Shown: positions 35,795 through 44,439, counted from the stretch's first letter. The stretch is DNA of 64,000 nt from DAONFI01 sp035403485 (GCA_964536835.1 CAZIAZ010000002.1:32299-96298); one strand, 5' to 3'. A program made the numbers and translations. Notes: generated by a model from the letters alone, not told the origin.

Positions 35795-36214
35795 TCAGAA
35801 AAAAGCCTCCAGCCTGCCGTCCGCCAGAAAAACGTCCAGCTCCTCCAGCGTGGCAAATACGGCATGGCTGTAAAGTCGTACCACCCAGTTGGCAGCCATC
35901 GGCGTGACGGTGAGAACTACTGCGCCATTCTGGTATGCCTCGTACATTTCAATAGCCGTGCCCATCGACGCAGACGGCAGATACGCTATAACAAGGTCGC
36001 TGCCGGCACAACGTCGTACGCCGTCGTCAAAAGTCTCGCGGATTTTTCCGCCGCTGTAAGTCAGTGAATTCGGGTGTTCGGAATAATGACAATAAACCTC
36101 GGCGTCAGGTATGCGTCGCAAAATTATTTCGCGTATCGGCCCGCGCCAATCCTGCGGATGAATGGTGTCGTCCCTGACTGAGCCCTGCATTATGCCTGCC
36201 AGGAAAATTTTCAT
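35795..36214 (-). CDS. Nucleoside 2-deoxyribosyltransferase-like protein
   Basis: 139 residues. The opening KIFLAGIMQGS, the middle GSDLVIAYLPSASMGTAIEMYEAY and the closing strand pattern match the nucleoside 2-deoxyribosyltransferase/DRTGG-like Rossmann family; the glutamate in SMGTAIEM sits where the family nucleophile lies. The exact reaction is uncertain: members act as N-glycosidases or transferases on nucleotides, and some are only sensors. It overlaps lspA by four bases and nearly touches rlmN, so all three are translated together. Confidence 0.72.
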   Translation of the reverse strand: MKIFLAGIMQGSVRDDTIHPQDWRGPIREIILRRIPDAEVYCHYSEHPNSLTYSGGKIRETFDDGVRRCAGSDLVIAYLPSASMGTAIEMYEAYQNGAVVLTVTPMAANWVVRLYSHAVFATLEELDVFLADGRLEAFF

Positions 36215-36897
36215 TTTGCGGCAACTCCTGCGTTTTTATTTCGCATCTCTTTCCGCCACAGCCAAAGCGAATTGAGCAGCACCATCGCAACGCCGATAAC
36301 CAGCCACGCGTCCGCCACATTGAAAACCCATTGATAGCCGATATCGCTGCAATCGATGAAATCGCGCACGTGAAAACGTATCGGCACAAGCGGCGAAATG
36401 CTCACGACGCTGAACAGCCTGTCGTACAGATTGCCTGCCGCCCCGCCGAGTATCAGTGCGAAGGCGGTTATCAACCAGTAATCGCGACGACTGCAGAACG
36501 AAAAGAACATGCAGACCGCCAACATCATCGCGACGGTGAAAATGTTGACTACGTACCGAGGCATGCCGCGGTAGCCGAACACCACGCCCGGGTTCGTCGA
36601 CAGCGTGAATCGCAAGCCGCGGCAAACGTCACGATGTATGTGCAGCCGCTGAAGCACCACGCGTGAAAACGCCTCGCTGTCAGCCGGCGGCAGTTCCGCG
36701 GAATGACACTCCTTCAAATACGCGGCATCATTGGCAGCCTTGTTCGAGAGCTGTTGCGAATTGTCGTTCAACAGCCATGAAAAAACGGCATGCTTGGACC
36801 ACAGGTCTGCGGCGGCGGCAAGCACGGCGATGGATAAAAATATCGTCCACGCTCTGGCGCTTTTATACGCTGGTTGATTTTTTTTACGGTCTTCCAT
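36211..36897 (-). CDS. lspA: Lipoprotein signal peptidase (signal peptidase II)
   Basis: 228 residues, longer than the usual 160-170. LspA cleaves diacylated prolipoproteins in the inner membrane. The conserved parts are present: ADLWSKH, NPGVVFG, GGAAGNLYDR (Asp159), VRDFID (Asp179) and FNVADAW (Asp196), with four transmembrane segments. The extra length is a hydrophilic insert (about 45-98) between the first membrane segment and the NPGVVFG motif, which should lie outside the membrane. Several lipoproteins in this window are presumed substrates. First gene of the lspA-rlmN operon. Confidence 0.92.
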   Translation of the reverse strand: MEDRKKNQPAYKSARAWTIFLSIAVLAAAADLWSKHAVFSWLLNDNSQQLSNKAANDAAYLKECHSAELPPADSEAFSRVVLQRLHIHRDVCRGLRFTLSTNPGVVFGYRGMPRYVVNIFTVAMMLAVCMFFSFCSRRDYWLITAFALILGGAAGNLYDRLFSVVSISPLVPIRFHVRDFIDCSDIGYQWVFNVADAWLVIGVAMVLLNSLWLWRKEMRNKNAGVAAK

Positions 36898-36916
36898 AAT
36901 CGTGAGTGTACAAAAT

Positions 36917-36950
36917 AAAAACGCGGAGGCAAGTGCGCTCCGCGTTTTTT
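36917..36950 (-). terminator. Terminator after the DksA-like gene
   Basis: ACGCGGAG (36921-36928) pairs with CTCCGCGT (36938-36945). A runs (36917-36921) and T runs (36945-36950) on either side make it effective on both strands. It lies between the stop of the DksA-like gene and the start of lspA. Confidence 0.8.
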
Positions 36951-36964
36951 GAGTTTATAGCCTA

Positions 36965-37687
36965 TTATTCTTCGTCATCTCGTTCGTGATGTTCTTCGTC
37001 ATCAGACGAATGCCTCGGTGCAGCCAAGCCCTTTTCTATCATCCGCTTGTACTCTATGCTGTACCTGCACCAGGGCCGCGCCTTCAGGCGGGCGATGCTT
37101 ATGGGCTGGCCGGTGCCGAGACATATGCCGAACGTGCCGTCGTCTATGCGGTCAAGCGCTTCGTCGATTTCCCGCAAAAGGTCGCGTTCGCTCTCAAGCA
37201 GTTCCAGCGTGAATTCATGCTCGAAATTATCCGAGCCGATATCGGCAAGGTGCGTGGGCATATTTGAAAGGTCGCCGGCGGAATCCTGCAGATTCATGCC
37301 CATTGAACTGCCCCGCATTCCAGCCATGTCGCCCAGAATGCCCTTGCGCTTTTCAATAAGTATCCGGCGAAATTCTTCCAGTTCCTTTTTGCTGAGAACT
37401 GATTTGACTTTGTCTTTATTGGTCGCTTTTTTGGATAATTTGTTATTTACGGCCATATTTTTTATCTTTTTTACTGCCTGGTTATTTTTATTTTTTGAAA
37501 TGCTTTTTGTGGAACTGCTGCTGTTGCCTGATTTTGCGGATTTGGAAACATTTTTCGACGCCTGCTTTTTGGCAGGAGCAGGGGCGGCTTTTTTAACGCT
37601 TTTTTTGACTGCCTTTTTTGCAGCGTTTTTTATCGCAGCTTTCGGGGCAGTTTTTTTGACAGCTTTCGATGAGGATTTTTTTGCCAC
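36965..37687 (-). CDS. TraR/DksA-family protein with histone-H1-like N-terminal tail
   Basis: 240 residues. Residues 1-98 are rich in Lys, Ala and Ser (KKSVKKAAPAPAKKQASK), like the tail of bacterial histone H1-like proteins. Residues 99-225 form a DksA-like coiled coil (KKELEEFRRILIEKRKGIL, SERDLLREIDEALDRIDDGTFG) and the finger region CLGTGQPISIARLKARPWCRY. Only Cys189 and Cys207 remain of the four zinc ligands. The last 15 residues are acidic (DDEEHHERDDEE). DksA proteins enter the RNA polymerase secondary channel. Whether this one does so, or packs DNA through its basic tail, is unknown. Confidence 0.85.
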   Translation of the reverse strand: MAKKSSSKAVKKTAPKAAIKNAAKKAVKKSVKKAAPAPAKKQASKNVSKSAKSGNSSSSTKSISKNKNNQAVKKIKNMAVNNKLSKKATNKDKVKSVLSKKELEEFRRILIEKRKGILGDMAGMRGSSMGMNLQDSAGDLSNMPTHLADIGSDNFEHEFTLELLESERDLLREIDEALDRIDDGTFGICLGTGQPISIARLKARPWCRYSIEYKRMIEKGLAAPRHSSDDEEHHERDDEE

Positions 37688-38063
37688 TGTCTGACCTCCG
37701 GTAAAACCCTAAAAATATGTTTTAAGACAATAAATTGCTGCTGGTTATATAACCGGCAGCATCATGCTTCAGGCTTTCGCCAGTGTGCCTCGGGGTTGCG
37801 TCCATCTACAGCCCAACAGCTGCAGAATTTGCAAAGGGCGCATCAAATACCGTTATTGTGACTTGCGCAGCTGCATCAAGTCGAGAGAGTATAGTTTTAG
37901 CCCCACGTAAAGTCAAGTTAATTGCGGCGTTGCAGTCAAAAAACGGCCCTCGCCGGCGGCCGACGGAAGTTCCTTGATAAAAATCTGGCCTTTACACAGT
38001 TTCCGGGAGGGCCTGCCACCTTAATTCATTATTTTTAAAGGAATAACGGCTTTTGATGTCATG
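37688..38063. repeat. Intergenic region with palindrome related to the pre-groES repeats
   Basis: 376 bases without a convincing gene. A palindrome TGCTGCTGGTT-atat-AACCGGCAGCA (about 37737-37762) is followed by GCATCATGCTTCAGGCTTTC, GCC, then GTGTGCCTC, which matches the order and sequence found at 17692-17730. The rest (37800-38040) has GC-rich inverted bits (CGGCCCTCGCCGGCGGCCG) but no structure I can name. Confidence 0.55.
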
Positions 38064-38681
38064 TCAGCGGCACAGAAACGCCGCCAGCCAGTATGAAACG
38101 GCAAACAATACCAGCGTCAGGGCGGCTGATTTTATTCTGCGGAGCACTGCCGTTGAAACGATAAACTGAATCGCACAGCCAACGATTACAAGCCAGCCGC
38201 CGGAACTTCGGGCGGACAATAATCCCAAAATTATGCCAAAAACAACGGCTGCCGATAACATAACCAGCAGCAGCCGACGTCGCAGGCGGGACTGTTTTTT
38301 TTGTAAGCTCAGCGACTTTAAATACTTGCTAGCAGCCGGCTCTTCATTCTCCTCACTCATAGCCATCCCGTATATAGTTTCTCGATTCGTTCCGAGCGGC
38401 TGGGCGATATCCTGCCACCAATCACGGCTGATGGCTGGAAACGCTTCATACATCGCAGCCAGCAATTTTGAATAACCGTCCGTCTCCTCGTCCACTTCCA
38501 CGTAATTCCGCGAGGCAGCCGCCCTGAACCCCAGACAGAGCAGATCCTCGCCTTCCGGGTCACGCCTATACGCCACTATTTCCGTCACGTGTATCCAATC
38601 GAATTCCGCAGCCGCCTGACCGCCGTCAATCAGGCTGAACCCTTTTTCCGTCAATTCGATATGTCTGTCTTTTCGGCTCAT
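38064..38681 (-). CDS. Membrane protein of unknown function with N-terminal PH-like region
   Basis: 205 residues. The N-terminal half (1-100) is soluble and beta-rich (HIELTEKGFSLIDGGQAAAEFDW, then EIVAYRRDPEGEDLLCLGF), reminiscent of PH-like domains. An amphipathic basic helix (KKQSRLRRRLLL) and three hydrophobic segments follow (about 137-155, 160-178, 185-203). I cannot name the family. It lies four bases after the GGQ-domain gene, so the two are co-transcribed. Confidence 0.6.
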   Translation of the reverse strand: MSRKDRHIELTEKGFSLIDGGQAAAEFDWIHVTEIVAYRRDPEGEDLLCLGFRAAASRNYVEVDEETDGYSKLLAAMYEAFPAISRDWWQDIAQPLGTNRETIYGMAMSEENEEPAASKYLKSLSLQKKQSRLRRRLLLVMLSAAVVFGIILGLLSARSSGGWLVIVGCAIQFIVSTAVLRRIKSAALTLVLFAVSYWLAAFLCR

Positions 38682-38685
38682 TTTT

Positions 38686-39228
38686 TCAGGTCAGATGATT
38701 CAGCCCCGCGTCCCTGCGTATTTCCTGGACAGCTGCCCAAAGATGGCGGTCAGACTGAAATATCGACGTCAAATTTCCCGTCGAAATATTCAGCAGCCTG
38801 GCTGCGTCGCCTATTTTTCCGCCGCAGGCAACCAGCAAATCCAGCAGCCATGCCGCCGTCGGCCAGAACCGCCTGTCTTTTCGGCCTATTTCCAGGCGCA
38901 TGCCGGCGGCTCCTTCGCGAGGTTTTTTGGGCTTAAAAATGCAGCCGACCAAATACGTCGGCAAAACGAGTTTAACAATATCCACATTCTCCCGCAACCG
39001 CAAAGCCATATTCATTCGCAGCCGGTTAACGGCTAACACCTTGTTTTCATGCTGGCTGCGGGAGTCGTTAGCCGTTGCGCTTATGCCCGTCTCGCGATGA
39101 CGCAGCCGTACGGCGGACGACACCTTATTGCGATGCTGGCCGCCAGGTCCGGATGCCTTGTATATGTGCATATCGCAAAGGGCAATAAGATTTTCGTCAT
39201 CCATCTGAAGTATTTCATCACGTCTCAT
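38686..39228 (-). CDS. GGQ-domain release-factor-like protein with C-terminal HTH-like segment
   Basis: 180 residues. Residues 15-100 hold an RF-1-type catalytic domain with SGPGGQHRNKV (GGQ at 29-31), the motif that hydrolyses peptidyl-tRNA in the ribosome. The codon-recognition domains of RF1/RF2 are absent, as in ArfB/YaeJ and RF-H-like proteins. The basic ribosome-binding tail of ArfB is also missing. Instead residues 123-175 look like a helix-turn-helix (AAWLLDLLVACGGKIGDAARLLNIS). It may rescue stalled ribosomes; the second domain's target is unknown. First gene of a two-gene operon. Confidence 0.8.
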   Translation of the reverse strand: MRRDEILQMDDENLIALCDMHIYKASGPGGQHRNKVSSAVRLRHRETGISATANDSRSQHENKVLAVNRLRMNMALRLRENVDIVKLVLPTYLVGCIFKPKKPREGAAGMRLEIGRKDRRFWPTAAWLLDLLVACGGKIGDAARLLNISTGNLTSIFQSDRHLWAAVQEIRRDAGLNHLT

Positions 39229-39490
39229 TCATGCCGATTTTAACCCAAAATCGCCGCCGTGGAAACGATATCCTTCTGGACGCAGGCTAAAAAATCCTGT
39301 AAAATCGTCGGATTGACAGACTGGCCTCAGAGCGGTTCTCGAAAATTATTTCCTGCTGAAAATGTGCAATAAGTCTGCCGATGTTTCACGGCAGCCGGAA
39401 CATGCCGTCAACGCCGCACATCGCAGGCTGCGTAATGACATCGAGACAAACTCACAGCCGGTCGGTCGGATAAACGTATTGGAGTTACAG

Positions 39491-40204
39491 ATGGGACAGA
39501 ATATGTGGACATCTCTGCCAGCCGGCCCTGCGATAGCGCCGTCGCTGCTGAGTGTGGATTTCGCCCGCGCCGGCGAACAGATAGACCAGGTGCTCGCCGC
39601 CGGAGCAGAAATGCTGCACATGGACATAATGGACGGCCATTTCGTGCCGAACCTTTCAATGGGCGTGCCGGTCGTGGAAAAATTTCGCAGATATACCGAC
39701 GCCCCGCTGGACGTTCATCTCATGGTGAGCGATCCGGGATTTTTCTTCGAGCCGTTCGCAAAAGCCGGCGCAGATAGCCTTAATTTCCACATAGAAGCCT
39801 GCGGCCGCTGGGGCACGGGCATGGCTGACGAAGCAAAACGCCTTATAGAACGCATACGCAAAATGAATCTGGGCGTCGGCGTTACAATCAAGCCGCAGTC
39901 GCCCGTCTGTCTGCTTCAGCCGATAATAGACCTGGTGGACATGATTCTCGTAATGACCGTCGAACCAGGCTTTGGCGGCCAATCGTTCATGGCTGACCAG
40001 ATGCCAAAAGTGTCCGAAATCAAAAACATGCTCAAACCGCATCAGATACTCCAGGTGGACGGCGGAATAGACGTTTCGACCATAACCGTAGCACACAAGG
40101 CTGGCGCTGACGTATTCGTCGCAGGCAATAGTGTTTTTGCGACGCAAGACCCAGGGGCGGCGGTAAAGGCTTTAAAAGCCAGGTTAATCGAGAACAGCCT
40201 CTAA
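39491..40204 (+). CDS. rpe: Ribulose-phosphate 3-epimerase
   Basis: 237 residues from ATG at 39491, preceded by GGAG; a longer open frame reaching 39362 has no ribosome site. A TIM-barrel enzyme that interconverts ribulose-5-phosphate and xylulose-5-phosphate in the pentose phosphate pathway. Motifs: APSLLSVDFAR, HMDIMDGHFVPNLSMG, DVHLMVSDP, VEPGFGGQSF and QVDGGID. Upstream (39328-39350) is an AGAGCGGTTCTC element shared with other intergenic sites. accD follows after 38 bases. Confidence 0.96.
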   Translation: MGQNMWTSLPAGPAIAPSLLSVDFARAGEQIDQVLAAGAEMLHMDIMDGHFVPNLSMGVPVVEKFRRYTDAPLDVHLMVSDPGFFFEPFAKAGADSLNFHIEACGRWGTGMADEAKRLIERIRKMNLGVGVTIKPQSPVCLLQPIIDLVDMILVMTVEPGFGGQSFMADQMPKVSEIKNMLKPHQILQVDGGIDVSTITVAHKAGADVFVAGNSVFATQDPGAAVKALKARLIENSL

Positions 40205-40242
40205 AAACATATTGAAAAATTGGAAAATCGGAGCTTTGTTTT

Positions 40243-41133
40243 ATGGCTATTCAGAATGACAGTTTGTCGGCTGAACAGGAAAAGAATATCGCGTTTGACG
40301 CATCGACCCTTTCCGGCCCGCCGCAACGGGTGAAAAAAGATCTGCCCGACGGCCTCTGGCTAAAGTGTCCGGCTTGTGAATCCACACTATATAGAAAGAA
40401 CGTAACCGAGAACCAGGAAGTATGTCCAGAATGCCAGTATCACTTCCGCATGACCGGCCGCCAGAGAATCGCCCAGCTTGCCGACGAAGACAGCTTCGAA
40501 GAATTTTTTACGGATATCAAACCCGCCGACCCGCTCAAGTTTGAGTGGTCGGGCAAACAGTACGCCGAGCGGCTGGCCGCCGAGCAGAAAAAAACCGGCC
40601 TGGACGATTCCATACTTACGGGCGTTTCATTCATCAAAGGCCGCCGTGTTGCACTGGGAGTGATGGCTGGCGATTTCCTCATGGGCTCGATGGGCTCGGT
40701 ACTCGGCGAAAAACTCTCACTGCTCATCGAGTTTGCCACCAAGGAAAATCTGCCGCTGGTGGTCGTCTGCATTTCCGGCGGAGCGAGAATGCACGAAGGC
40801 GCACTGTCACTGATGCAGATGGCAAAAACATCCGCGGCTCTCGCTCGCTATGACCAGGCCGGCGGATTGTACATATCGGTATTAACCGACCCGACGACCG
40901 GCGGCACGACAGCCAGCTTCGCCATGCTCGGCGACGTCATAATTGCCGAGCCGAAGGCGCTAATCGGTTTTGCCGGCCCACGCGTCATCGCGAACACAAT
41001 CAAGGCGGAACTGCCAGAAAATTTCCAGACGGCTGAGTTTCTGCTGGAAAAAGGGTTCGTGGACATGATTGTACACCGTCATCAGCTTCGCAGCGAAATA
41101 GCGAGAATCATCGACTACTGCAAACCAAGTTAG
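40243..41133 (+). CDS. accD: Acetyl-CoA carboxylase carboxyltransferase subunit beta
   Basis: 296 residues. AccD with AccA transfers carboxyl from biotin to acetyl-CoA, the first step of fatty acid synthesis. The N-terminal zinc ribbon CPACESTLYRKN...CPECQYHF is complete, and the crotonase-fold domain shows ISGGARMHEG and DPTTGGTTASFAMLGD. accA is not in the window. Downstream is a terminator shared with the convergent pnp. Confidence 0.96.
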   Translation: MAIQNDSLSAEQEKNIAFDASTLSGPPQRVKKDLPDGLWLKCPACESTLYRKNVTENQEVCPECQYHFRMTGRQRIAQLADEDSFEEFFTDIKPADPLKFEWSGKQYAERLAAEQKKTGLDDSILTGVSFIKGRRVALGVMAGDFLMGSMGSVLGEKLSLLIEFATKENLPLVVVCISGGARMHEGALSLMQMAKTSAALARYDQAGGLYISVLTDPTTGGTTASFAMLGDVIIAEPKALIGFAGPRVIANTIKAELPENFQTAEFLLEKGFVDMIVHRHQLRSEIARIIDYCKPS

Positions 41134-41152
41134 AGCATATTATAGCGGTTCA

Positions 41153-41193
41153 TAAAAAAACGGGCCTGTCGCCTTACGGCAAACCAGGCCCGT
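41153..41193. terminator. Bidirectional terminator between accD and pnp
   Basis: ACGGGCCTG (41160-41168) pairs with CAGGCCCGT (41185-41193), with an inner GCC/GGC. Seven A precede it, giving a T7 run for the minus-strand pnp transcript. Confidence 0.78.
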
Positions 41194-41239
41194 CTCGTGA
41201 ACACTTCTTTTTAAGAAATCAGCACTCAGTCATTAAATA

Positions 41240-43474
41240 CTATTCGCGGTCACGACGGTTTCTATCGCCGCCGTTACGATGGCTACCGCCGCCACGACGT
41301 TCTCCGCCGTTACGGCTGCCTCTGTCGCTACCGCGACGGGACGGCGCCGGCTTGACGTCGTCTATCGTCCAGTCAGGATTCAACGCAGCCTTGCGCGAGA
41401 CCTTTATCTTGCCAGTATCGTCAATGCCGATGATTCGAACTTCCATCTCGTCGCCGAGTTTGCAGAAATCGTTCGGATCGGCGACGTATTCGTCGGACAT
41501 TTCACTGACGTGGCAGAGGCCTTCCTGGCCGGGCAGGATTTCAACGAACGCGCCGAATTCGCGTATGCCGACCACGCGGCCCTTGTATATCTTGCCGATT
41601 TCAGGATTTTCGGTGATAGCCTGAATCATGGCCTTGGCCTGCTCGGCGCCTTCACCTGAAGAGGCAATGAAAATCGTGCCGTCTTCCTCGATGTCTATCG
41701 TCGCGCCGGTCTCGTCCTGAATCTTGTTTATCATCTTGCCGCCAGGGCCAATCACCTTGCCAATCTTCTCGGGGTCAATCTTGACCGTGAGCATGCGTGG
41801 TGCGTAATCGCTCATTGGCGCCGGTTCGGATATTGTGGCAGCCATGGCTTCCAGGATTCGCAATCTTGCACGGCGGGCCTGCGCAAATGTGGCGACGATT
41901 CTGTCCTGCTTTATGCCGCGGGCTTTCATGTCAAGCTGAATGCCCGTTATGCCCTTGTTTGTGCCGGCAACTTTGAAGTCCATATCGCCGTGAAAATCCT
42001 CTTCGCCGACGATATCAGTCAGCAGCACGTATTTGCCGGCTTCATCGTCGCTGACCATGCCGATGCTGATGCCTGCTACGGGTGCTTTTATCGGCACGCC
42101 GGCAGCTAACAGCGCAAGAGTGCCGCCGCAGGTGGCTGCCTGCGACGTCGAGCCGTTGGACTCAAGAATGTCCGCAACGAGTCGAACGGTGTAGGGGAAA
42201 ACCTCGTTCGACGGCATAATCGGTTCGAGCGATTTTTCCGCCAGTGCACCGTGACCGATTTCGCGGCGGCCCGGCCCACGCAGCGGGCGGATTTCACCAA
42301 CGCTGAACGGCGGGAAATTGTAGTGCATGAAGAACGGTTTCTTGTACTCGTCCTGCAAGCCGTCGATTATGGGTTGATCGCGCGGCGTTCCCAGCGTGGC
42401 CGTCACCAGCGCCTGGGTCTCACCGCGTTGGAAGATGGCTGACCCGTGCGTGCGGGGCAACACGTTCACTTCCGTATACAGCGGACGAATATCCTCATAG
42501 CCGCGGCCATCGGGCCGTTTGCCTTCGAGAATCAGCTCCCGCTGTATCCTGCCTTCAAGTTTGTAAAAAACTTCCTTAATCTGAGCTTCGGTATACGGCA
42601 GCGTTTCGGGGGCTGCGCCTTCAGGGATGAGTTCGTCTATCAGTGCCTGACGAACTTCGTCAAGCGCCTCGTTACGCTCCTGCTTGCCAGGAATGAGTTT
42701 TTTCTCGCGGATAGCTGCCGAGCATCGCTCTGCGGCGATTTTCTTGAGCTCTTCGGGCATGACGGTCGGTTCATATTCCTTGCAGACACCAAGCTGCGAG
42801 ACGAATTCTTCCGTCAGTGCAATAATATCGCAGTCGATTTTATGGCCCAGGTCGGTTGCGCCGGCAACTACGTCTTCGGGCATTTCACGGCCGGTAAACT
42901 CTATCATGTTGATAGCTTCTTTCGGGCCAGCCACCAGAAGTTCCATTTCGCTCTGCGCCAGCTGCGAAAATGTGGGGTTGACAACGTACTGTCCGTCAAT
43001 ATAACCCACGCGGCATGCACCTATGGGCCCCTGGAACGGAGCCGACGATGCGGCTAACGCGGCAGACGCGCCTATCATGGCTATCAGGTCGGGGTCGTTT
43101 TCATTGTCGCTGCTGAGAACCATGCACTGAATCTGCACTTCACAGCGATAATCATACGGAAACAGCGGCCGGATAGGCCGGTCTATCATGCGCATCGTAA
43201 GAATTTCTTTCGTGGACGGCCGGCCTTCGCGTTTGAAAAAACCGCCAGGAATCTTGCCGGCAGCATATTGTGCTTCACGATAATCCACGTAGAGCGGGAA
43301 AAAATCTATGTCGCTTCCCGCAGGGCCGACGAGAACCGTCGCCAGAACAACCGTCTCGCCGTAAGTAACAACCACGGCGGAGTTGGCCTGCTTGGCCCAT
43401 TTACCCATCTCGAATGACAGCACCCTGCCGCCAATCTCTTTCTGAACTTTCACTACTTTACTCAAGCTACTCAT
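41240..43474 (-). CDS. pnp: Polyribonucleotide nucleotidyltransferase (PNPase)
   Basis: 744 residues: two RNase PH domains, KH (IGPGGKMINKIQDETGA) and S1 (YKGRVVGIREFGAFVEILPGQEGL) domains, and an arginine/glycine-rich tail (about the last 30 residues, RRGSDRGSRNGGERRGGG-type) likely to bind RNA. PNPase degrades mRNA 3'-5' using phosphate. AAGGAC precedes the start. It follows rpsO on the same strand, the classical order, with a hairpin between the two. Confidence 0.97.
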   Translation of the reverse strand: MSSLSKVVKVQKEIGGRVLSFEMGKWAKQANSAVVVTYGETVVLATVLVGPAGSDIDFFPLYVDYREAQYAAGKIPGGFFKREGRPSTKEILTMRMIDRPIRPLFPYDYRCEVQIQCMVLSSDNENDPDLIAMIGASAALAASSAPFQGPIGACRVGYIDGQYVVNPTFSQLAQSEMELLVAGPKEAINMIEFTGREMPEDVVAGATDLGHKIDCDIIALTEEFVSQLGVCKEYEPTVMPEELKKIAAERCSAAIREKKLIPGKQERNEALDEVRQALIDELIPEGAAPETLPYTEAQIKEVFYKLEGRIQRELILEGKRPDGRGYEDIRPLYTEVNVLPRTHGSAIFQRGETQALVTATLGTPRDQPIIDGLQDEYKKPFFMHYNFPPFSVGEIRPLRGPGRREIGHGALAEKSLEPIMPSNEVFPYTVRLVADILESNGSTSQAATCGGTLALLAAGVPIKAPVAGISIGMVSDDEAGKYVLLTDIVGEEDFHGDMDFKVAGTNKGITGIQLDMKARGIKQDRIVATFAQARRARLRILEAMAATISEPAPMSDYAPRMLTVKIDPEKIGKVIGPGGKMINKIQDETGATIDIEEDGTIFIASSGEGAEQAKAMIQAITENPEIGKIYKGRVVGIREFGAFVEILPGQEGLCHVSEMSDEYVADPNDFCKLGDEMEVRIIGIDDTGKIKVSRKAALNPDWTIDDVKPAPSRRGSDRGSRNGGERRGGGSHRNGGDRNRRDRE

Positions 43475-43618
43475 TTTTTCGTCCTTATACTTTTCCTTGT
43501 CCTCAAGTTACTACTACTCTTCGTTAACTCTTTTTTTACTTATTTTTACTCAATTTGATTTTTTAACTTTATTCAAACAGACCTATTTAACGGTTTCCAG
43601 TGTCCGTTAAAACCAGTC

Positions 43619-43651
43619 AGGCCCGCATGACATTCCCTGCCGTGCGGGCCT
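43619..43651 (-). terminator. Hairpin between rpsO and pnp
   Basis: AGGCCCGCA (43619-43627) pairs with TGCGGGCCT (43643-43651). The T run after it on the minus strand is weak. In other bacteria the rpsO-pnp spacer carries a partial terminator and an RNase III site, and this hairpin may have such a role. Confidence 0.6.
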
Positions 43652-43676
43652 GGCCTTGAAAATTCAGCCGGCTGGA

Positions 43677-43949
43677 TTACTTGCGCAGACCCAGCTTGGC
43701 GATAAGTTCGTGATAACGCTCCGGCTGCCTGGCTGAGAGATATTTCAGCAGGCTGTTGCGTTTGCCGACCATTTTCAGCAAGCCACGACGCGAAGAATGA
43801 TCCTTCACGTGGCTTTTGAGATGCTCGGCAAGATGGTTGATGCGTGCCGTCAGAAGGGCTATCTGCACGCCGGCAGAGCCGGTGTCGCCTTCATGAATAC
43901 GATTTTCCGATACGATACTTTCCTTAACTTCTTTTGCTACAGTTGACAT
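43677..43949 (-). CDS. rpsO: 30S ribosomal protein S15
   Basis: 90 residues from ATG at 43949 with GAGGA upstream; a longer frame to 44027 is not supported. S15 binds 16S rRNA helices 20-22 and helps assemble the platform. The family pattern is clear (HEGDTGSAGVQIALLTARINHL, HSSRRGLLKMVGKRNSLLKYL). It is first in the rpsO-pnp pair. Confidence 0.97.
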   Translation of the reverse strand: MSTVAKEVKESIVSENRIHEGDTGSAGVQIALLTARINHLAEHLKSHVKDHSSRRGLLKMVGKRNSLLKYLSARQPERYHELIAKLGLRK

Positions 43950-44153
43950 TTTCGTGTCCTCACCAGCCGGCCGTAATCCCACACGGATACGCGGTCCGGT
44001 CAGTTTAAATAACCAGAAACAGAACAATAATGTACTGTTTCCGTTCCAAATTGCAACTTTTTTCCGATTTTTTTAAATTTTTAATGGCCTCGACGAATAC
44101 AAACAGATGCGTGCTTTATAGGTTTCGATACGTTCCTGCAGGCGTTTTGCGTC

Positions 44154-44315
44154 TAGAGCAGTTCAATCTTGAGAGTTCCTTTTTTGCTGGTTTGCTTTGT
44201 CCGTGGCTGCGTCAGAAAAACTTCAGAATACTGCCAAGTATGCCTCATTTTCCTTCCTTGCCACGAACAAACCCACTGACGCAAAAATATGAACTCTCAA
44301 TCTTTCAATGCTCTA
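44154..44315. repeat. Dispersed long palindromic element, copy 2
   Basis: The ends are TAGAGCAGTTC-AATCTTGAGAGTTC and GAACTCTCAATCTTTCAATGCTCTA, inverted over about 24 bases with few mismatches. Inside, TTTGTCCGTGGC (44197-44208) pairs with GCCACGAACAAA (44260-44271) and GCGTCAG (44210-44216) with CTGACGC (44276-44282). Those two helices cross, as in a pseudoknot. It is homologous to 32840-32985. It occupies the centre of the 490-base gap 43950-44439; the rest of that gap shows nothing I can call. Confidence 0.8.
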
Positions 44316-44439
44316 ACGTCGGATAAGCCTGCCGACATCGCGTTTCTACAGGCATCAGAAGACGGACAGAAACGGCATCGGCTGTTGATTTTAAAGAACA
44401 CATGGGCTATATTGATTCGCAGATATTCAGGAGGCTACG

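Noticed and set aside
37783..37977. Small open frame of 64 codons in the pre-DksA intergenic region
   Set aside because: No ribosome site, unlikely composition, and it starts inside a dispersed repeat.
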